Assembly (NCBI RefSeq): GCF_010500245.1
Contig: NZ_JAAGOX010000006.1
Location: forward strand, 1-64,000
Direction of reading: 5' to 3'
Origin: Ruegeria sp. PrR005
GTDB taxonomy: Bacteria > Pseudomonadota > Alphaproteobacteria > Rhodobacterales > Rhodobacteraceae
Length of the DNA: 64,000 bases
In this document: piece after piece, positions 43,501-51,106 of the stretch
Layout of the letters: every line of letters starts with the position of its first letter
Position numbering within the stretch: position 1 is the first letter of the stretch
The notes under the pieces: generated by a model
What the model was told of the DNA's origin: nothing
Seen by the model: the letters and a program-made list of their open reading frames with translations, nothing else
The model's database searches: none
Program-made: the position numbers and the translations under genes

Positions 43501-43689
43501 GCCGCCGTTCTCTTGAACAACGGTGGTGAGCATTTCATAGAGCATCCGTGCAAAATGAACGGACTTCTCTTCGCCCAGCTTTTCGATTGTCGCGGTGTAG
43601 CCGACCATGTCGGTAAACAGTACCGACACAAGCCGCCGCTCAGGTGGGCGCTTTGACTCGTTTGTGTCGTTTGCGGCTGCGTTAACCAT
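40501..43689 (-). CDS. Class III cyclase-like domain fused to STAND ATPase and TPR repeats
   Basis: An N-terminal cyclase domain (LVSVLFTDMVGYT; FAGDSIMAIFG; VGNTVNLASR) is followed by an AAA/STAND ATPase with P-loop AEPGLGKTRL and Walker-B-like VILLVEDIHW, then a long TPR region to the C-terminus. The position normally held by the adenine-selecting Lys before GDG appears to be Gly (RGFAGDS), so cyclase activity is doubtful. I chose ATG 43689; upstream starts to 43752 are possible. It ends tail to tail with the Dyp gene. Family members act as cytosolic signal-transduction hubs; sensing redox state is inference. Confidence 0.83.
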   Translation of the reverse strand: MVNAAANDTNESKRPPERRLVSVLFTDMVGYTATIEKLGEEKSVHFARMLYEMLTTVVQENGGAVRGFAGDSIMAIFGVPVALEEAGLKACRAAVALHEAFAEAGDNIEARFGVRPIMRVGVCSGSVVVAAVEGEAGELTAVGNTVNLASRIQSLAPEGGCLICDNTRRLVEWRADLSFEGEYTIKGVTRQQKLWRLRSMREGTTRFDVSVGRGLTRYIGREAELSTVADAFDASATGLRAVDFVAEPGLGKTRLIFEFLRSEKSKPARIFTGHCTSDGQQVPFLPFIEVVRNSFRIQDEDEPEEIAGKLRAGLERRRLYTEENLGLLMNLLGLVPPEGSLEGLDGVLVGLRTRDLLPALLKAQCDMGPVILLVEDIHWIDSASEDMLRKLIGGEEFVNLLILTTRRPEYMPDWFKNEVVQTVALKPLSHEDIRNLLQSRLQVETLPGDLIHAVVERSGGNPLFGEEILIYLGEQGALKIVDGHVEYDPDSGIGVLPSSMQALLSARIEQLRPEDRAILQAAATIGRHFDPGLLSMVVPDANQTGATLERLQALDLVHRRENSSDYMFKHVLLRDTVYESLLSDHRAELHLTIAEALERRNANRLPETAETLAHHYLQTDRTDLAFRYTALAGAKSLGTYSHDQANRYFATALQLYEQDPDCASDAAFAEFLGNYALCSNISLDIMTTINLAKRIEPVLNRIGDNGDHVLFLHHYVSCLVCNSQFHEALRVQRELTEMAERLGDPKSRAYAMVNELSVAIYSAPISNAEFEAKKKDIETALASFDDAYLQNFFLATVGWNELTRGRVVGARETAELMIEFGKRHNDPRALGYGTAMKALVAVVTDDHDAALKLSEEALSLSRAEFETAIAESSRVAALVALERPGALEAVQEYVERSAADGCTLFSGVPQTMLGVGLAFQGQIAEGLQQIKNTIAMREAEGMQIGADWNRLLLSEVYMQILSGEGGASLGVLLRNFRTLAGVMITGEKQIKELIGKARENPQFDTDGHYYARGEMILGLLCKAKKRSQNAIHHLETAHRLIAPTGASPMLARIEEALAELAA

Positions 43690-43705
43690 GTTAACGAAGG
43701 TTAAC
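43681..43705. promoter_or_regulatory. Three GTTAAC palindromes over the cyclase start
   Basis: GTTAAC occurs at 43681-43686, 43690-43695 and 43700-43705, spaced 9 and 10 bp, roughly one helical turn apart, and overlapping the chosen start codon. Repeats on the same helical face are typical of cooperative operators. The regulator is unknown. Confidence 0.35.
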
Positions 43706-43822
43706 ACGACAGGCGGTCTTCTTGCTACTCTCCATAAGGATAACGGCCCCATAACCAGAGCGGCACGGTCAAGACTGGCCGCGGGGCAGCGACACTCTTT
43801 TTCTCCTGACTTTGCCAGCAGG

Positions 43823-44809
43823 TCAGGCGGTAAAGGCCAGCTTGAGGCCCGGACGCGGCCAGCGTGTCTTGTAGATTTTTCCGGTGCTCGAAGCGGTTAT
43901 CCAGACATCACACATGTCCTCTCCGCCAAAGCAGAGATTGGTCGTGAAAATGTCATCGACCGGCAGATGCTGCGTCGTCCCATCGAGTGAGAATATGGTG
44001 ATGCCGCCGTTAAAGATCGTTCCGACACAAACGCGTCCGTCAGCCTCGACCTTGAGACTATCGAGCCACTGATAGCCTGGTAGGGTCTGAACAACTTTGC
44101 CGGGCATCGGTGGCACGGGGTTTGGTTTTTTCAACTCGCCGCAGCCGACGATTTCCATGGACCAGAGGCGCCCGAAAACCGTGTCAGAGACGTAGAGCTT
44201 GTCGCCTTCGGGTGAAATGCCGATACCGTTTGCCGTGGGCACTAAGGCCACTTGGTTCAGCATCGTGCCGTCGGTCTTGGCATAGTAAACCGCCCCTGAC
44301 TCGGTTGTCGTTCCCTCTTGCATACCGGTGTCCGTGAACCAGAAACCACCATCACTGTCGAAAACGATATCGTCGGGCGCGATCAGGCATTTCCCTTTGT
44401 ATTTGCAGTAAAGCGTCTTGACCTCTCCGGTGTCCAGATCGACCCGTTGGATTGATCCGCCTTCGTAGTTTGGGCGCTCTGGCCAGGGTACGGTGATTTC
44501 CCGCTCCGGATTGGGGGTCTTGCCAGAACCCGTAGGAGCCAAGGGATCGATTTTCACAAAAGTGTAGACCCCGCCGTTATTGCAGACATAGGCCGCGCCA
44601 TCGGGGCCAATGGCTACCCCGTTCGGTCCACCGGGTAGCTTGGCAACATTCACGATCTTGTTTTCTGGGGTGAGCCGTCTGAGCAACTGGTCCTTGATGT
44701 CCACAAAAAGCACTGACCCGTCGTTCATCGCGACTGGACCTTCTGGAAAGCCCAAGCCTTCGGCGACCGGCTCCAGATAGCCGTCTTCGATTGTCCTTTG
44801 ATCTGACAT
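43823..44809 (-). CDS. SMP-30/gluconolactonase-family protein
   Basis: The 328-residue beta-propeller protein has GLGFPEGPVAMNDGSVLFVD, NGVAIGPDGAAYVCNNGG, ANGIGISPEGDKLYVSDT and DGRVCVGTIFNGGI, the metal Glu/Asn/Asp positions of SMP-30 lactonases. It probably hydrolyses a sugar or other lactone. ATG 44809 follows GTAGGGAGCG; an ATG 33 bp further upstream is less well placed. No signal peptide. Confidence 0.85.
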   Translation of the reverse strand: MSDQRTIEDGYLEPVAEGLGFPEGPVAMNDGSVLFVDIKDQLLRRLTPENKIVNVAKLPGGPNGVAIGPDGAAYVCNNGGVYTFVKIDPLAPTGSGKTPNPEREITVPWPERPNYEGGSIQRVDLDTGEVKTLYCKYKGKCLIAPDDIVFDSDGGFWFTDTGMQEGTTTESGAVYYAKTDGTMLNQVALVPTANGIGISPEGDKLYVSDTVFGRLWSMEIVGCGELKKPNPVPPMPGKVVQTLPGYQWLDSLKVEADGRVCVGTIFNGGITIFSLDGTTQHLPVDDIFTTNLCFGGEDMCDVWITASSTGKIYKTRWPRPGLKLAFTA

Positions 44810-45029
44810 GAAAGCGCTCCCTACTGACTGCGTTCTCGACATGCTGACACGGCATCTTTGGTCGTCAGCTGCCGCATACAGTGGTCACGAATATTCAGTT
44901 ATTAACGGATGTCGGTCTACTCTATCCATGAACCAAGTCGTTCACAACTAAAGTTTCGAGGGCTTTGTCGGGTTGTTCTTCGTCCAGGGATTGTCGGAGG
45001 AGTTGTACGGGCAATGTCACTTTGACTGG

Positions 45030-45446
45030 ATAGCGATCACGAAAGCCCGGCGTAAACAACCCGCATGCGCGGCCTTTCGTATGCTCGGCGCTGAAATCCG
45101 TAAGCGTTGGGTCGAAGGGATAAAATCCAGCCGCTGACGGCGGTATCTCACTGAGATGTTTGGGAAGATCAAAGGCGAACGCCATTGCCTTTGGCGGGCT
45201 GTCGAATTCGAAGGCAAAGTCCTCAAGAGCTTCGTCTCGAAGAAATAGGGCAAGAAGGCCACGCTGAAATTCCTTGAAAAAGCAATGCGTAAGCACGGCC
45301 GCCGTGATAGGCCCGAGGTCGACCTCGTACCAACAAACAAACCGGGCCACTCGGGCAAAGGTGATCACAGCCTCACTTCCCGAATGGCCTTCAAGCTGAA
45401 CCATGCCGCCGCTCTCGGCGAGAGACCGGGTCTTTGCCAGGGATAG
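45030..45446 (+). mobile_element. IS6-like remnant E, 5' third missing
   Basis: On the + strand the sequence matches copy B from the middle of the transposase onward: EMFGKIKGERHCLWRAVEFE then GKVLKSFVSKK, a stop, then KKATLKFLEKAMRKHGRR in another frame, and a C-terminal LTSRMAFKLNHAAALGER. The 5' end and the beginning of the transposase gene are absent. It sits between the SMP-30 gene and the amidohydrolase. Confidence 0.7.
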
Positions 45447-45549
45447 CAAGCGGCTTGCCTATGCTCGCGTAAACTGGTTCGGACGAGCCTGCCAGCACCG
45501 GACGGACACTACCTCAAGTCCGAGGAGAAAGCGGGTCTCAGGTCAATTT

Positions 45550-47289
45550 TCACAGTCCGTCACGATGGCGGAATTGGCCATCCATGATCGTTGCTTGAAC
45601 CTTGGTGGTCAGGAGGTCTTCTGGACTATCCAAATCCAGAATGTTCCGGTCCAGGATCACGATATCGGCCAGTTTTCCAACTTCCAGAGAGCCGATCTTG
45701 TCTTCCATTCTAAGTTGCCAAGCAGGGTTGATTGTTACGGCTTCGATTGCCTGCATCAGGTCCAGCGGTTCAGCTCCATTTGGGAATTTCCTGGAGTTCT
45801 CGGGATCAAGGGGGTTCTTGAACGTAACCGCTGTGTAGATCTGATAGAGCATACTGTTGGTCGACATCGGCGCGGATGGGTAATCTCCTGCAAGGCTGAC
45901 GCTGACCCCGGCATCGGCCAGTGACCTGTATTGAGAAACACGCTCGTTCGTCCGCGTGTCACCCAACATGCTGAGAAAGTCCTGATCCTGCCCAGCCCAA
46001 TCCACCGAAAAAATCGGGGTGATGTTTACCGGAATGCTGTTGTCAATCATGCGTTGCTGGTCATCAGGATGTACGATCTGATAGTGATGCAGCGCATTGC
46101 GCTCGTCCGCGTTGCCGGAGTCGCGCGACGCAAGGATCGCATCAATCATTCCACGCACAGTGCCCGACCCTTCAACATGGGCAAAAACATCTAGACCTTG
46201 GTCGTTTGCGGCCTTGACGACCTCTTTCATCTGATCCGGTTTTACCGCCGAAATGCCGATATTGTCCGTTCCTTCGAACGGCTCCAGCATCAGAACCGCG
46301 CCGGCACTCCATGTCCCTTCCGGGTGTAACTTGATGCCATGTACGCGAAACAAGTCACCGTTGTACTTGTCGGCCATTGCACGTGCCCGTGCCGCAAATT
46401 CAACCGGATCGGCGGTCGCGTCCTTGTAGGCCGGCTGAACAAATGTTCGCACTGGCAAATCACCGTCGGCGAGCGCTTTTTCAAGCACCTTCATGGAAAC
46501 TTCCAGATCATCGAACATGCCGGGTGCGTTTGTAAAATTCGGCGTGACCACTCCAGGGATCAGCGCTGTTGTTGTGCCGCCTACGACGACTTGTGGTTGA
46601 AGTTTTTCGCGGCTTTCCTCGATCATTCGCTCGGGTTCCCAAGCGACTTTCGTATAGACAGGGAACCACGATCCTTCCTTGCCGACGCCCAACGGGTTTC
46701 CGTCGTCATCCCTGATCCAATAAGTTACCCCTGGCACCGGGTCCGGCGTATCTTTGGTGATGTTTCCTGCTTCGAGCGCCTTGGTGTTCAGCCAGGCATC
46801 GTGAATGGTGAAGTCGATGATAATCGCGATCTTGTCGGGGATGATTTCATCCAGTTCAGCGGCAGTGGGCGCGCCGCCCATAAGGGTAGCATTGTATCCC
46901 TGGCCGACAACGATCGGCAAATCGGGGTTCTCCGCCACGTAATCCCGCAGCATCTGAAGAGTTTCTTCTTTGTCTTTTGCCGCGTTCAGATCGACGCCAA
47001 GTGTCGACCACGCGGACCCAAGAACATGGTCGTGGGCGCTGACATAGCCGGGGAGCACCATCTTGCCGGTCAGGTCAAGGACTTCGGTGTTTTCGCCGGT
47101 CAGGCTTTCCACACCGCCCACGTCCCCAACATACACGATCTGACTGCCTCGTACTGCAACGGCTTGTGCCTCGGGATTTTCCTTGTCCATTGTCAGGACA
47201 AAAGCATTTTTCAAAACCAGGTCTGCGGCATCCTGGGCATGAGCAAGGCTGGCACAAAGCGCAAGAACGCTGGCTGTAATCATCTTCAT
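45550..47289 (-). CDS. Secreted amidohydrolase (YtcJ-like, amidohydrolase 3 family)
   Basis: A Sec signal peptide (ITASVLALCASLAHA) precedes a 560-residue metal-dependent hydrolase with LPGYVSAHDHVLGSA (HxH ligands), VFAHVEGSGTVR and a C-terminal GKLADIVILDRNI typical of the family. Export to the periplasm is unusual but known for the group. The substrate is unknown. Divergent from the outer-membrane barrel gene, with about 260 bp between starts, so the two may act on the same imported compound. Confidence 0.85.
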   Translation of the reverse strand: MKMITASVLALCASLAHAQDAADLVLKNAFVLTMDKENPEAQAVAVRGSQIVYVGDVGGVESLTGENTEVLDLTGKMVLPGYVSAHDHVLGSAWSTLGVDLNAAKDKEETLQMLRDYVAENPDLPIVVGQGYNATLMGGAPTAAELDEIIPDKIAIIIDFTIHDAWLNTKALEAGNITKDTPDPVPGVTYWIRDDDGNPLGVGKEGSWFPVYTKVAWEPERMIEESREKLQPQVVVGGTTTALIPGVVTPNFTNAPGMFDDLEVSMKVLEKALADGDLPVRTFVQPAYKDATADPVEFAARARAMADKYNGDLFRVHGIKLHPEGTWSAGAVLMLEPFEGTDNIGISAVKPDQMKEVVKAANDQGLDVFAHVEGSGTVRGMIDAILASRDSGNADERNALHHYQIVHPDDQQRMIDNSIPVNITPIFSVDWAGQDQDFLSMLGDTRTNERVSQYRSLADAGVSVSLAGDYPSAPMSTNSMLYQIYTAVTFKNPLDPENSRKFPNGAEPLDLMQAIEAVTINPAWQLRMEDKIGSLEVGKLADIVILDRNILDLDSPEDLLTTKVQATIMDGQFRHRDGL

Positions 47290-47548
47290 CTCGTGTCTCC
47301 CCTATTATTCATTTCATCATATGTAAGAGATTCCAAAATGCCATCATAGATTCAAGGTACCAGCAAATTTGAGTAAAAAGTTTCAATGTTAACAAATATC
47401 TACAGCCCGGATTGGCAAATACATTGTTGCTTTTGAAACCAACCAGGAGTCACTTCATCGGGAGCTCAATCGAACGGGTACTGTTCCCTTGACAGAGCAG
47501 TTTCGGCCCGCGAGTCTGATCAGGGAAAGTGGCAAGGGATCAAAAACA

Positions 47549-48487
47549 ATGTGGTCAAACAAACGCTGCCTGGCAGATCGAACCCGGAGTTTGATCCAAC
47601 CTCTGTTGCTCCTTGCTCTGGTTTTGGTCGAACCCGGCACAGCCAAGGCCCAAGTTCCCATCTCTGGAAACTACGGGCTTGGAGGAGGATTGGGGCAGAC
47701 ATCGGCAATCATGCCTCCACAAGGAACGCGCATCGTGGAGAATGGTTGGATATCTTACAGCATCGATCGTTTTGTGGATGGAAACGGCAATGACCTCGGT
47801 GTTGGCGGCACGTCGGTCCATGCGATGCGACTTGCCTTCAAATCCGTTGTTCCCGATGTGCAGATCCTTGGAGGGGACTATTCATACGGGCTTGTTTTGA
47901 CCTATCGCGACCAAGTGCTGCGTCCAGCACCCGGCGCAAGGACCGCTTATCAAATCGGTGACACTGTCATCAGCCCCCTTGGGTTGGGATGGCACAATGG
48001 AGCCTGGCACACACAAGTGTCCTATACATTCTGGGCGCCTACAGGGAGATTTCAGGCTGGAGGGGCCCAAAATACCGGCAAGGGCTTGTGGAGCCACATG
48101 TTCTATGCGGGCACGACATGGAGACAGCAAACCGAGCTTCCCTGGTCGGCAACGCTTCAGGCGCGCTTTGAAACTTTTGGGCGTCAGGAAACGACAAACA
48201 TCCGCCCCGGTGACGTGCTTTCAATTGAAGCCGCCTTCGGCAAGGAAGTCGCCAAGGGCGTATCTCTCGGTTTGGCTGCGGCCACTTCATTCCAGGTATC
48301 GCGACAATCCGGAACACCTGGTGGAGACCCTGGCAAGTATCGGATCAACATCATCGGTGCCGAGGTCGTCTGGAAACCCAAAGCTTTGCCAGGCTTCCAG
48401 ATCGCTTCGCGCGTCGGCAAGGACTTTGACAACAGGAATTCGACCGAAGGCGTGACAGCTCTTCTGTCTCTGGCCTACGCGTTCTGA
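47549..48487 (+). CDS. Outer-membrane beta-barrel (phenol degradation 'meta' family)
   Basis: The protein of about 312 residues has a signal peptide (LLLLALVLVEPGTAKAQ) and alternating amphipathic strands ending in LLSLAYAF with a terminal Phe, typical of outer-membrane barrels. The stretches FWAPTGRF and NTGKGLWSHMFYAGTTW match the MetA-pathway OM family found with aromatic/hydrophobic catabolic genes. ATG 47549 follows AAGGGATC; an upstream TTG (47489) is less likely. It is inferred to import a hydrophobic substrate. Confidence 0.8.
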   Translation: MWSNKRCLADRTRSLIQPLLLLALVLVEPGTAKAQVPISGNYGLGGGLGQTSAIMPPQGTRIVENGWISYSIDRFVDGNGNDLGVGGTSVHAMRLAFKSVVPDVQILGGDYSYGLVLTYRDQVLRPAPGARTAYQIGDTVISPLGLGWHNGAWHTQVSYTFWAPTGRFQAGGAQNTGKGLWSHMFYAGTTWRQQTELPWSATLQARFETFGRQETTNIRPGDVLSIEAAFGKEVAKGVSLGLAAATSFQVSRQSGTPGGDPGKYRINIIGAEVVWKPKALPGFQIASRVGKDFDNRNSTEGVTALLSLAYAF

Positions 48488-48502
48488 AACCCTGCGTGGA
48501 CG

Positions 48503-49453
48503 TCAGGTTCTTGGCAAAACGCGACCGTGTTTGCTTACGACCACATGTACCTCGACGTGTACAAATTCCCTTTCTATGTCGCGTTGAAGCTCATGGGTCA
48601 GCTTGTCGATCTGTTCAGCGGTCGTGGTCCCCTGTGGATCTAAGTACGCGACAACGGTGTGCAGACGTCCGAGTTTCGACACAGACAGATCGACAAGCAA
48701 ACCATTGTGAAGCTTGATTGTTTGGCGAATTGCACGACGAACCTTTGCGACGGCTTGCGGCCGGGCGGTAACTCCTGCCAGTTCACCCAACCCCACCGTA
48801 AAGTCCTTATAATATTGCACAATCACCGTTGAACACAGGGCCAGAACGATCAAGGAGTCCCCGACAGGGGCGATGGGAGCCAATACTCCGTCGCGGAAAT
48901 AGTGGACTGCAAACAACCCGACGGCCGCAGCCAGTGTGATTATTCCGTCAAAGGCGGCTGCCGTTCCCTCAAGTCTCAGAATTTCACTTGTCTTCCGGGT
49001 CCGCCTCCAAGCCCGCTGGTGCGAGAACCAAAGGCCGAAGCTGGTTGATCCAACGACAAGAAAGTAGACAGCCATTGGCGCAAACAGAAGCTCTGTTGGA
49101 GGGGCGCCATTTGCATAGGACACGATGTTCATCGCGGCGCTGACCATTGCAAACAACACAAGCCCCAACAGCGACATCGCTCGGAAGGTGGAAAACAGTG
49201 CTTCGTCCCCGGCATAACCAAAAGGGCGATATTTGTCAGGCTGTCGTTGCGCATTGCGTGACACGCGCGTCCCGATCAAAGCTGCAAAAAAACCAACAAG
49301 CGAAAAAAGCCCGTCTACCAGAATGGCTTGTGAATTCGAGAGGTAGGCGGCCAGAACTCCGGCCGCCCCCATGAACAAATTCCCCGCCATGCCCGCTCGC
49401 AGAGCCCGGCTTTCCAGGGATTGAGTTGGATCAGATGGGTGGCTCATTTGCAT
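48503..49453 (-). CDS. Cation-diffusion-facilitator-like transporter with atypical metal sites
   Basis: About 316 residues with six predicted helices and a C-terminal ferredoxin-like cytoplasmic domain (EFVHVEVHVVVSK) give the CDF layout. The two metal-binding helices normally carry HxxxD or DxxxD pairs; here TM2 reads AILVDGLFSLVG and TM5 EGTAAAFDGII, leaving only one acidic residue in each. Function may be changed, perhaps non-zinc or non-transporting. Start codons 49447, 49453 and 49492 are all possible; GGTG near 49456 favours the first two. It runs convergent to the barrel gene. Confidence 0.8.
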   Translation of the reverse strand: MQMSHPSDPTQSLESRALRAGMAGNLFMGAAGVLAAYLSNSQAILVDGLFSLVGFFAALIGTRVSRNAQRQPDKYRPFGYAGDEALFSTFRAMSLLGLVLFAMVSAAMNIVSYANGAPPTELLFAPMAVYFLVVGSTSFGLWFSHQRAWRRTRKTSEILRLEGTAAAFDGIITLAAAVGLFAVHYFRDGVLAPIAPVGDSLIVLALCSTVIVQYYKDFTVGLGELAGVTARPQAVAKVRRAIRQTIKLHNGLLVDLSVSKLGRLHTVVAYLDPQGTTTAEQIDKLTHELQRDIEREFVHVEVHVVVSKHGRVLPRT

Positions 49454-49546
49454 CACCGATATGGTAGCGGATCGAAGTGGAGGGGTTCGCATCGAGAAAG
49501 GATCGTTTCCAACTATCAGAAACGACCCTTTCCCATTGCAACTTTC

Positions 49547-50662
49547 TTAGGATGCGGCGCCGTTGCAAGAACCCCATGTAACGGTTGCTTTCCCGCTGTC
49601 CGCCTGCTGGATCAAATCGGCACAGACAGGACCGCCATACGCTTTGGTATCTTCAAGAGTGAACGTGATCTCCTTTGCCGTTTCCAGGCTGCGGGTCGTG
49701 ATTTCACCATTGTCCAGATTGTAGCGGAACGAGATCCAGGTTGCGTAGGTGGCCGAGGAGCCGTTGTCGGCCGGATCTTCGATTCCGTGCGGAACCAGAA
49801 CCGCGTTGTCAAAAGCCATCTGGATCTGCCCCATCGTCTGATCATAGGATTTGCCGCTGTAGTCCTGATACTGGCTCGACCAGAGCAGTCGCAGATTGCG
49901 GTCAAGCGAACCGATGGTCGAAGGCAAGTCGGCGCCCAGACGATTGTTCGAAAGATCGAATTGCTCAACGTATTCCCGGTGATCCTGCTGAAGAGGGCTG
50001 TTTGTCATCACCCGCAAATCAGAGGCCGCGTCACCAATGTGAACAACTTCGGTACCGCCTTCGTTCAACTGGAACAGGGCGATGTCGCCGCTTTTGTCGA
50101 CGACAGAGAAGTGAACACCGTGAAAAGTGTCGCTGCCACGCATTTTCGATCCCCAAGCGATCTGGAACTCCCCTTTTTCATGAGCTTCCAGAACTTCGGC
50201 GACGGTTGCATAGTTTTCCGCCACAAATGCGGTGAAGTCGCTCAGCGATACTGCTGGGAAACCTTTGTCGCTGTGCAGTTCATTGAACGGTTTCGAGTTG
50301 TTTTGATAGAGGCCCATCGCACTCAGGCCCTGGTCATTGATGGCCTCAACCGACGCGCCATGAAACAACTCGTGCTCTTCCATGGCGACCGTGTGGTACT
50401 TGACGCTCCATTCTGCCGCTTTGCCGTACTGGTCTACATCGGAAGTACGCCGGGCTTCACCGACCGGGTGAACATGGCCGACTGCACCAAGCTTTTCACC
50501 CCAGTCCACTGAGCGCATGACAATGGCACCGTGATCGGTTTGAGCGATGTAGCGTGTGCAAGCGACGGCAGACATGGCCGTTGAGGACATGACAAGTGCC
50601 ATGATTGCGGTTGCAGCGGTTGATTTCAAAGAGCGGCGGGAGGAGCGGGTCCATTTAAACAT
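49547..50662 (-). CDS. Exported Ntn-hydrolase (choloylglycine hydrolase/penicillin V acylase family)
   Basis: A signal peptide ends SAVA just before Cys35, so cleavage exposes Cys as the N-terminal nucleophile (CTRYIA). Downstream MRSVDWG supplies the conserved Arg/Asp, and VMTNSPLQQDH the substrate-site Asn. The family hydrolyses amide bonds of bile salts, penicillin V or acyl-homoserine lactones. In a marine bacterium an AHL or N-acyl amide substrate is plausible but not shown. Length (371) is normal. It is a single gene divergent from the regulator at 51107. Confidence 0.87.
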   Translation of the reverse strand: MFKWTRSSRRSLKSTAATAIMALVMSSTAMSAVACTRYIAQTDHGAIVMRSVDWGEKLGAVGHVHPVGEARRTSDVDQYGKAAEWSVKYHTVAMEEHELFHGASVEAINDQGLSAMGLYQNNSKPFNELHSDKGFPAVSLSDFTAFVAENYATVAEVLEAHEKGEFQIAWGSKMRGSDTFHGVHFSVVDKSGDIALFQLNEGGTEVVHIGDAASDLRVMTNSPLQQDHREYVEQFDLSNNRLGADLPSTIGSLDRNLRLLWSSQYQDYSGKSYDQTMGQIQMAFDNAVLVPHGIEDPADNGSSATYATWISFRYNLDNGEITTRSLETAKEITFTLEDTKAYGGPVCADLIQQADSGKATVTWGSCNGAAS

Positions 50663-51106
50663 TGGTTTTTTCCTTTGGCTTGAAGAGTTGCTGTTCGTGT
50701 TGTTGATGAGCCAGAGATAGACGCCCTCAGCCGCGCCCGAAATGTATGCAACAGTAAGGATACGGTTGCCGATGCAAGTTCAGTCGTGGGGACGAATTAG
50801 GGTCCGCGACTAGGGCGGAGCGCCGAACTTTGTGTCGTCAGTCGGCATGGAAGCGTGACGAAGTATCGGGGGCCAAGAGTACCGCCCAGGTGTTGAACTG
50901 GCCCGGCGCTGCGGAGGCTTTATGCAACGCAGCAGCTGACCAGTGAGTTTACGGTTGCTCGCCATGCTCGGAAAAGCTTTGGGGGTTGGAGGTGCAGGTC
51001 CAAACCCCGCTGGTCGGTTGTTTCGGCTTTCTGGCGCCTACCTGCCATTGAACAGCCCTCTCGACCGCGTTGCCGGGCGCCGATACTATCCGTCTGGACA
51101 AGCAGA
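50663..51106. other. Divergent intergenic region, no gene
   Basis: 444 bp between the acylase-like gene and the FlgO/TPR regulator. I see no ORF with coding character and no strong promoter hexamers, repeats or RNA fold. It presumably holds both promoters. Confidence 0.4.

Noticed and set aside
49421-50512. Plus-strand ORF across the acylase-like gene
   Set aside because: Antisense to a gene with a signal peptide and correct catalytic residues; no domain similarity.
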